Both the position numbers and the translations under genes were made by a program. The notes under the pieces are model-generated. The model searched no databases, was not told the DNA's origin, and was given only the letters and a program-made list of their open reading frames with translations. A stretch of 11,860 bases of DNA from Blastocatellia bacterium (GTDB taxonomy: Bacteria > Acidobacteriota > Blastocatellia > UBA7656), in NCBI GenBank assembly GCA_022615215.1, contig JAKEHD010000634.1, forward strand, positions 1-11,860. The letters are read 5' to 3'. Positions 7,159 to 11,860 of the stretch are shown here, one piece after another (the first letter of the stretch is position 1; the number at the start of each line of letters is the position of its first letter).

Positions 7159-7200
7159 ACTACGGACCACTGACCACTGACTACTGACTACTGACCAGCC
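7159..7200. repeat. Heptamer array in the opposite orientation, abutting pglX
   Basis: Six consecutive heptamers fill the gap between the four-helix-bundle gene and pglX: ACTACGG, ACCACTG, ACCACTG, ACTACTG, ACTACTG, ACCAGCC. They are the reverse complement of the left-arm units at 6533-6567 (GTAGTCA/GTGGTCA), apart from A/G alternation at one position. The array begins 3 bases after the upstream stop and ends at the base before the pglX ATG. No core palindrome is attached, so this is a solitary arm. It leaves pglX without a recognisable Shine-Dalgarno. Confidence 0.85.
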
Positions 7201-10200
7201 ATGGACAAGCAATTAAGAAACTCTCTACGCAATGTCGTAACTCAATGCCGAAAGCTTCTTGAAGAGGCCATCGGTGAAACCTTGCAGGGACAGTTCGGCA
7301 TACACCCAAACGGCAAGGTCGAGGATGTTTCCCGCATGGGACATCTCTCGCAATCCGACCTCGATTATCGAGAGCAGGTGCTCGTTCATTTGCAACACAT
7401 TCAGGCCGGCGGCTTCAAACCGGCTGATGCAATCGGGCAACTCATACGCGAGGTGGCTTTCACTCACCTCAACCGGCTGGTCGCTTACAAGATGATGGAA
7501 CAACGCAAGCTCATACGCGAGGCTGTGAGCCGGGGCATTAACTCCAACGGGTTCAAGTTCTATCTGGCCGATCATCCCGAAGACGAAAAGCTATGGTCCG
7601 GCGGCGAGCAAGAGATCGCTTATCGCCATTTTCTCGAATGGCTGGGCGGGACGCTTTCAGAAGAGATAGGCGTACTCTTTTCTCCGCACGATTCGGCCAA
7701 TCGCCTCTTTCCGCCCAAGCGCGTGCTCGATAAGGTGCTGGCCCTTATCAATAGCGAGGAACTAAAAGATATTTGGATCGAGGACGAGGCCATCGGCTGG
7801 GTCTATCAATATTTCACGCCAAAGGAATTGCGCGATAAGGCTCGCAAAAAAAGCGCCGCGCCCCGCAACTCTTATGAGATGGCCTTTCGTAATCAGTTCT
7901 TCACACCGCGTTATGTAGTCGAGTTTCTTGTCGATAACACCCTGGGCCGCGCCTGGTACGAGATGCGCAAAGGCCGGACGGCGCTCGCCGAACAATGCAG
8001 CTATCTCGCGCGCCGCCCGAACGAAGTTTTTATGACGCGCGGCGAACAATCGCCCGAAGACCATGCGACAGATGAAAGCCTTTCGCCGGAAGGAGTGTTG
8101 CAACGCACGGCGTTCATCACACATCGCGAGCCGAAAGATCCGCGCGAGTTGAAAATTTTAGACCCGGCCTGCGGCAGCGGCCACTTCCTGCTCTATTGCT
8201 TCGACCTGTTGGAGACGATCTACCGCGAAGCATGGGAAGACGACACGATTGCCGCTGGTTTGCAGAAAGATTATGCGACGCGTGCCGAATTCGAGCGCGA
8301 CATACCGGCGTTGATTTTGAGCCGCAACTTGCACGGTATTGACATTGATTTGCGGGCAACGCAGATTGCTGCGCTGGCGTTGTGGCTCAGGGCGCAGCGG
8401 GCTTTTCAAGAGATGGGCTTGAAAGAGAATCGCCCGCAGATCACACGAATGAACCTGGTCTGCGCGGAGCCGATGCCGGGCGAGGCAGATTTGTTGGAAG
8501 AGTTCATAGCCGACCTTAGCCCGCATGTTTTAGGCGGGTTGATCGGCGAACTGATTCGCAATGTCTTCGAGCGGATGAAGCTGGCGGGCGAAGCCGGTGC
8601 GCTGGTGCGGATCGAAGACGACATCAGCGGGCCGATTGAAGAGGCGCGCAAGCAATGGCAAGAGATGCTGCGTGAGCAGGCCGCACGTGAGGAACAGCTT
8701 GCCCGCGAAGGCGCGCTGTTTGATTACCGCAAAGAAGAAGCGCAACAAAAACTGATCTTCGACGTGGCCGATATCACGAGTGAAAAAGTCTGGCAGGATG
8801 CCGAAGCGCAAACCCTCGGAGCCTTGCGCGAATACGCCCGGCGCGCGAGCAATGGCCGAGGATTGTTGCGGCAGTTGTTCGCAGAGGATGCCGAGCAGGG
8901 ATTCGCGTTCATCGATCTATGTCGGCAGAAATTCGATGTGGTGCTGATGAATCCGCCGTTCGGCGATGCGAGCCTGCCGTCGAAGCCCTACATTGACGAA
9001 ACCTATGGCGATACAAAAGGCGACGTGTATAAAGCCTTTGTCGAGTGCTTTCAAGATCGCCTCGTGCCGGGCGGATTCCTGGGCATCATTTCGAGCCGCA
9101 CGGGATTTTTCCTGAGCGGGTCGAGCGATTGGCGCGAGCGCATCGTGCTGCGATTGTATCGCCCTTTAGTGCTGGCCGATTTTGGCATGGGCGTGCTGGA
9201 TGCGATGGTCGAGACGGCTGCTTACGTGCTGCGGAGTTTGACGAGCGAAGAAGACAGGCAGTTGACTTTGCAACTCGCCCAAGACTTGCCGCAAGTCCCG
9301 ACCGATAAGAAAGACATCTTCAGCACGAAGAAGTACGAAACGACGCGCAGCTTGAAGCGCCATCAAGCCGACAGCGAACTGCGGCGGCTTGATGATGCGG
9401 GTTTCATCAAGCCTGTAGAAGGACGATTCCCGCGCTGGTCGCGGCTTGACGGTGAGATTGCCAAAGCTCCCGCTCCTACAAATGCGCCTTATTCTTCACT
9501 CGTTTGTTTGCGCTTGCTCGGTGAAGAAGACAAAGGCCAGGCGCTTTATGAATCTCTGCATAACGAGCACGACGCGCGCCGCTTTGTTGTTGAGCCAGAG
9601 GATTTCAAACAAGTTCCAAACACGCCGTTTTGTTATTGGGTGAGTAATGACATCCGTAGGGTCTTCAGTAAGCTACCATCGTTCGAAAGTGGTGGAAGGG
9701 TAGTCAGGCAAGGATTAGCAACGGCTGATGACTTTCGCTTTGTACGCGCTTGGTGGGAAGTTCTACCAAATATGATATGCCCCTTGTCAGCGCATCCAAA
9801 ACAGCCAATGGGTGCTTATTGCGTTACCAGTGGTCATCAATGGTTTCCTTTTGCTCATGGCGGCGCGGCCTCATCTTTCTACTCTGACTTGCATTTAGTT
9901 ATTAACTGGAGAAATGACGGGGATGAGTTAAAGTCTTGGGCTGGGACGTTGTATGGCGGTTCACACTGGTCACGAATTATAAAAAATACGGATTTATATT
10001 TCCGTCCGGGGCTTACCTGGTCATTAAGAGCAAGACGGTATTCTCCGCGCGTATTATTTGCGGGCTCTGTTTTCAGCGTTAGAGGCTATGGAATTTTTAG
10101 TAATGATGTGTCATCACTACCAATGCTTCTTGGCCTAGGCAATACAATAGCCTTCGACTATTTATTCAAAGTTTTGCTGGGTCGTTTTGAATTTCCAGAG

Positions 10201-11490
10201 TTTGTCGTGGGTACTCTCCAGCAACTACCTCTCCCTAAAAAATTAGTAGATGGCTCGAATGAAAGTGAACTAGCCGGGTTAGCTCTTGATTGCACAGAGC
10301 TAAAACGTACAATCGATACAACAAACGAAACCAGTCACGTCTTTCATCTGCCTGCACTCTTACAAGAGGGCGGCAACACGCTTTCTGAGCGCATCGCCGC
10401 GTGGCAATCGCGCCTCGCGGAAGCCGAAGAACAACTCGCTGCGCATCAACGAGAGATTGATGATATCGCCTTTCGTCTCTACGGCATCAGCGACGAAGAC
10501 CGCCTCGCTATCGAATCGTCTTTCACACAAACCGCGCCGACCGCTGACGATGACGAGCAGGACGAAACCGACGACGAAGCCGACGACGAAACGGAACCCG
10601 ACCAACCGACTACCGACCACCGACCACTGACCACCGACTTGCTTTCTTACGCAGTCGGTTGCGCGTTCGGTCGCTGGGACGCGCGGTTTGCCACCGGCGA
10701 ACATGCTGCGCCTGAACTGCCTGACCCGTTCGCGCCGCTCCCGGTCTGCGCGCCCGCCGCTTTGACAGGTGAAGACGGTTTGCCGCTCAACGAGACTCCG
10801 CCCGGCTATCCGCTCCGCATTGATTGGGATGGCATACTTGTTGACGACCCCGACCACGAAGACGACATCATCCGCCGTGTGCGTGATGTATTCGAATTGC
10901 TTTGGCAGGAACGCGCCGAAGAAATCGAACGCGAAGCCTGCGAATTGCTCGGCGTCAAGGAATTGCGCGATTACTTTCGCAAGCCCGGCAATGACGGCTT
11001 CTGGATGCAGCACGTCAAACGATACTCCAAGAGCCGCCGCAAAGCGCCTATCTACTGGCTGCTGCAATCACCGAAGAAGGGCTACTCGCTCTGGCTCTAT
11101 TATCACCGACTCGATAAGGACATTCTTTTCAAAGCACTGGTCAACTACGTCGAGCCTAAAATCAACCTGGAAGAGAACGATCTGGATCATGTTCGCAGCC
11201 AGCGCGCCGCTGCCGGAACATCGGGACGCGAAGCAAAGCAACTTGAAAAGCAGATCGAGCAGCAGGAGGCATTGCTTTCCGAATTGCGCGATTTTCGCGA
11301 TAAGCTTCGCCGGGCTGCCGACCTCGGCCTTGAGCCTGACCTCGATGACGGCGTGGTCCTCAACATAGCGCCTCTCTGGGAACTTGTCCCGTGGAGCGAG
11401 GCGAAGAAGTACTGGCAAGAACTGCTCGAAGGCAAGTACGATTGGTCTTCGATCAGCAAACAGCTTCGCGCGAAAGGGTTGGTAAAATGA
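7201..11490 (+). CDS. pglX: PglX, BREX adenine-specific DNA methyltransferase
   Basis: A 1429-residue N6-adenine methyltransferase, longer than the roughly 1200 residues usual for type 1 PglX. The N-terminus LRNVVTQCRKLLEEAIGETL fits the family and supports the ATG at 7201, although no Shine-Dalgarno is seen because a heptamer array occupies 7159-7200. A helical region with NQFFTPRYVVEFLVDNTLG (231-249) precedes the catalytic fold. The SAM motif I is DPACGSGHF at 321-329 and the catalytic motif IV NPPF is at 584-587, separated by a long helical insertion with a coiled coil around 480-520. The target-recognition part opens with RQGLATADDFRFVRAWWEV (about 840-858) and is AT-rich. A coiled coil (about 1062-1100), an acidic linker (1115-1133) containing repeat-encoded residues, and a C-terminal domain with YAVGCAFGRWD (1150-1160) and LDDGVVLNIAPLWEL (from 1381) complete it. 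PglX modifies host DNA for self-recognition and is required for phage exclusion. It overlaps the next gene by ATGA. Confidence 0.92.
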   Translation: MDKQLRNSLRNVVTQCRKLLEEAIGETLQGQFGIHPNGKVEDVSRMGHLSQSDLDYREQVLVHLQHIQAGGFKPADAIGQLIREVAFTHLNRLVAYKMMEQRKLIREAVSRGINSNGFKFYLADHPEDEKLWSGGEQEIAYRHFLEWLGGTLSEEIGVLFSPHDSANRLFPPKRVLDKVLALINSEELKDIWIEDEAIGWVYQYFTPKELRDKARKKSAAPRNSYEMAFRNQFFTPRYVVEFLVDNTLGRAWYEMRKGRTALAEQCSYLARRPNEVFMTRGEQSPEDHATDESLSPEGVLQRTAFITHREPKDPRELKILDPACGSGHFLLYCFDLLETIYREAWEDDTIAAGLQKDYATRAEFERDIPALILSRNLHGIDIDLRATQIAALALWLRAQRAFQEMGLKENRPQITRMNLVCAEPMPGEADLLEEFIADLSPHVLGGLIGELIRNVFERMKLAGEAGALVRIEDDISGPIEEARKQWQEMLREQAAREEQLAREGALFDYRKEEAQQKLIFDVADITSEKVWQDAEAQTLGALREYARRASNGRGLLRQLFAEDAEQGFAFIDLCRQKFDVVLMNPPFGDASLPSKPYIDETYGDTKGDVYKAFVECFQDRLVPGGFLGIISSRTGFFLSGSSDWRERIVLRLYRPLVLADFGMGVLDAMVETAAYVLRSLTSEEDRQLTLQLAQDLPQVPTDKKDIFSTKKYETTRSLKRHQADSELRRLDDAGFIKPVEGRFPRWSRLDGEIAKAPAPTNAPYSSLVCLRLLGEEDKGQALYESLHNEHDARRFVVEPEDFKQVPNTPFCYWVSNDIRRVFSKLPSFESGGRVVRQGLATADDFRFVRAWWEVLPNMICPLSAHPKQPMGAYCVTSGHQWFPFAHGGAASSFYSDLHLVINWRNDGDELKSWAGTLYGGSHWSRIIKNTDLYFRPGLTWSLRARRYSPRVLFAGSVFSVRGYGIFSNDVSSLPMLLGLGNTIAFDYLFKVLLGRFEFPEFVVGTLQQLPLPKKLVDGSNESELAGLALDCTELKRTIDTTNETSHVFHLPALLQEGGNTLSERIAAWQSRLAEAEEQLAAHQREIDDIAFRLYGISDEDRLAIESSFTQTAPTADDDEQDETDDEADDETEPDQPTTDHRPLTTDLLSYAVGCAFGRWDARFATGEHAAPELPDPFAPLPVCAPAALTGEDGLPLNETPPGYPLRIDWDGILVDDPDHEDDIIRRVRDVFELLWQERAEEIEREACELLGVKELRDYFRKPGNDGFWMQHVKRYSKSRRKAPIYWLLQSPKKGYSLWLYYHRLDKDILFKALVNYVEPKINLEENDLDHVRSQRAAAGTSGREAKQLEKQIEQQEALLSELRDFRDKLRRAADLGLEPDLDDGVVLNIAPLWELVPWSEAKKYWQELLEGKYDWSSISKQLRAKGLVK
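9590..10375 (+). other. AT-rich target-recognition segment inside pglX
   Basis: The composition of pglX changes abruptly here. Hand counts give 21/60 GC at 10141-10200 and 26/60 at 10081-10140, compared with 38/60 at 10381-10440 just downstream; upstream sequence near 8800-9200 is also visibly GC-rich. Codon choice shifts with it, with many A/T-ending codons. The segment corresponds to residues about 797-1058, which starts just before the conserved RQGLATADDFRF entry of the specificity region and ends just before the coiled coil LSERIAAWQSRL. It therefore coincides with the likely target-recognition domain. Confidence 0.6.
10600..10640. repeat. In-frame heptamer array within pglX
   Basis: The units GACCAAC, CGACTAC, CGACCAC, CGACCAC, TGACCAC and CGACTT follow each other at a strict 7-base period and belong to the same family as the arrays at 681-715 and 7159-7200. 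They encode DQPTTDHRPLTTD (about residues 1134-1146) at the end of an acidic linker, immediately before the conserved YAVGCAFGRWD block. Because 7 is not a multiple of 3, gain or loss of one unit would shift the reading frame. Confidence 0.8.
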
Positions 11491-11860
11491 CGCGCCGCAT
11501 TCCCGAAGAAGAATCGCTCACGGTTGAATTCAAAAGCGACCGGACTCGACTGCCCGACCGAGAGCTTGTTGCGGCAGTGGTGTGCCTTGCTAATACGGAA
11601 GGCGGCGATATTTATCTGGGGGTAGAAAAGGACGGGACCATCTCCGGTCTTCACGTAGATCATCAAAACCTGACCGGACTTGCCGCAATGATAGCGAACC
11701 GAACTATCCCGCCTGTTAGCGTGCGCGTGGCTGCCCTTCAGGAAGAGGGGCACCCTGTTGCCTATATAGAAGTGCCAAAGTCTTCAAGGCTTGTGGCTAC
11801 ATCTGACGGACTGCTTCAACGCCGCCGAATCCAGGCCGATGGTACGCCGCAGTGCGTTCC
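11487..11860 (+). CDS. AlbA_2/Schlafen-like putative ATP- or nucleic-acid-binding protein, N-terminal part
   Basis: The frame opens at ATG 11487, overlapping the pglX stop as ATGA, and remains open to the window edge (124 codons), so only the N-terminus is seen. The sequence has the AlbA_2 (Schlafen AlbA_2, formerly AAA_4) pattern. EEESLTVEFKSDR at about residues 7-19 is followed by LVAAVVCLANTEGGDIYLGV (29-48), then DGTISGL, and a later IPPVSV...VAYIEVPKS strand pair. This domain occurs at the N-terminus of RecG-like transcriptional regulators and in Schlafen-related nucleases, including several defence proteins. What follows the domain (winged helix, ATPase or nuclease) decides its role and is out of view. 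A weak AAGGG at 11474-11478 plus the stop-start overlap indicates translational coupling to pglX. Canonical type 1 order would place pglZ here, so this is an additional gene of the locus. Confidence 0.8.
   Translation, partial: MTRRIPEEESLTVEFKSDRTRLPDRELVAAVVCLANTEGGDIYLGVEKDGTISGLHVDHQNLTGLAAMIANRTIPPVSVRVAALQEEGHPVAYIEVPKSSRLVATSDGLLQRRRIQADGTPQCV

Larger units (their letters stand above)
721..11860 (+). other. BREX defence operon (5' part, incomplete at right edge)
   Basis: The order brxA-brxB-brxC-(HEPN)-(four-helix bundle)-pglX-(AlbA_2), all on one strand with overlaps or gaps of a few bases except around the four-helix-bundle gene, is the signature of a BREX locus. Type 1 has the core order brxA, brxB, brxC, pglX, pglZ, brxL; types 5 and 6 share the early genes. 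pglZ is not in the window, so completeness and type are undetermined. There is no upstream brxR-like regulator between the SMP-30 gene and brxA. Confidence 0.85.

Noticed and set aside
6620..7160. 23S rRNA intervening sequence carrying the IVP gene
   Set aside because: No rRNA sequence flanks the gene; the neighbours are BREX genes.
6533..7200. CRISPR array from the regularly spaced repeats
   Set aside because: Units are 7 bases and directly adjacent without spacers; no cas gene is present.
10360..11067. Long minus-strand frame of 235 codons opposite pglX
   Set aside because: It lies antisense to the conserved C-terminal part of PglX, has no ribosome site and shows no family-like sequence; high GC codon structure of pglX opens such frames.

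Overview
The window carries the 5' part of a BREX phage-defence operon on the + strand: brxA, brxB, brxC, a HEPN-like accessory gene, a small four-helix-bundle (23S rRNA IVP/S23-like) gene, pglX, and the start of an AlbA_2/Schlafen-like gene that runs off the right edge. The genes expected to complete the system (pglZ plus brxL, or brxD/brxHI, or brxHII) would lie beyond base 11860. The gene order fits type 1, but the type cannot be settled without that tail. The organism is a bacterium of moderate GC. The dense heptamer repeats and the REP-like cloverleaf are the sort of thing I associate with Acidobacteriota (Blastocatellia) and similar environmental lineages, but this is a weak guess.

Layout. 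Bases 1-342 are the 3' end of an SMP-30/gluconolactonase-like gene unrelated to the defence genes. Bases 343-720 are non-coding on the + strand; they hold a minus-strand relic of a DUF1016/YhcG-type PD-(D/E)XK nuclease gene (467-610) and a heptamer-repeat element (631-715) that ends in the Shine-Dalgarno of brxA. Bases 721-6550 hold brxA-brxB-brxC-HEPN in tight succession (35 nt overlap, 16 nt gap, 5 nt gap), evidently one transcript. Bases 6533-7200 are an intrusive-looking segment: a second heptamer element, a three-way-junction palindrome (6658-6711), an AT-richer four-helix-bundle gene (6767-7156) and a heptamer array in the opposite orientation that ends at the pglX start codon. Bases 7201-11490 encode PglX (1429 aa), whose middle, target-recognition part is strikingly AT-richer than the rest and whose acidic linker contains another heptamer array in frame. 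Bases 11487-11860 begin an AlbA_2-domain gene coupled to pglX by an ATGA overlap.

How the genes fit together. In BREX, PglX methylates host DNA at a non-palindromic adenine site, while BrxC (AAA+ ATPase), BrxB, BrxA and the missing PglZ form the machinery that blocks phage DNA replication. This locus adds two putative nucleic-acid-directed accessories in the same transcription unit: a protein with an R-X4-H HEPN ribonuclease motif and an AlbA_2/Schlafen-like protein. The most interesting points are these accessories, the repeat family that recurs at the operon boundaries and inside pglX (a possible slippage or phase-variation site), and the compositional evidence for replacement of the PglX specificity region.
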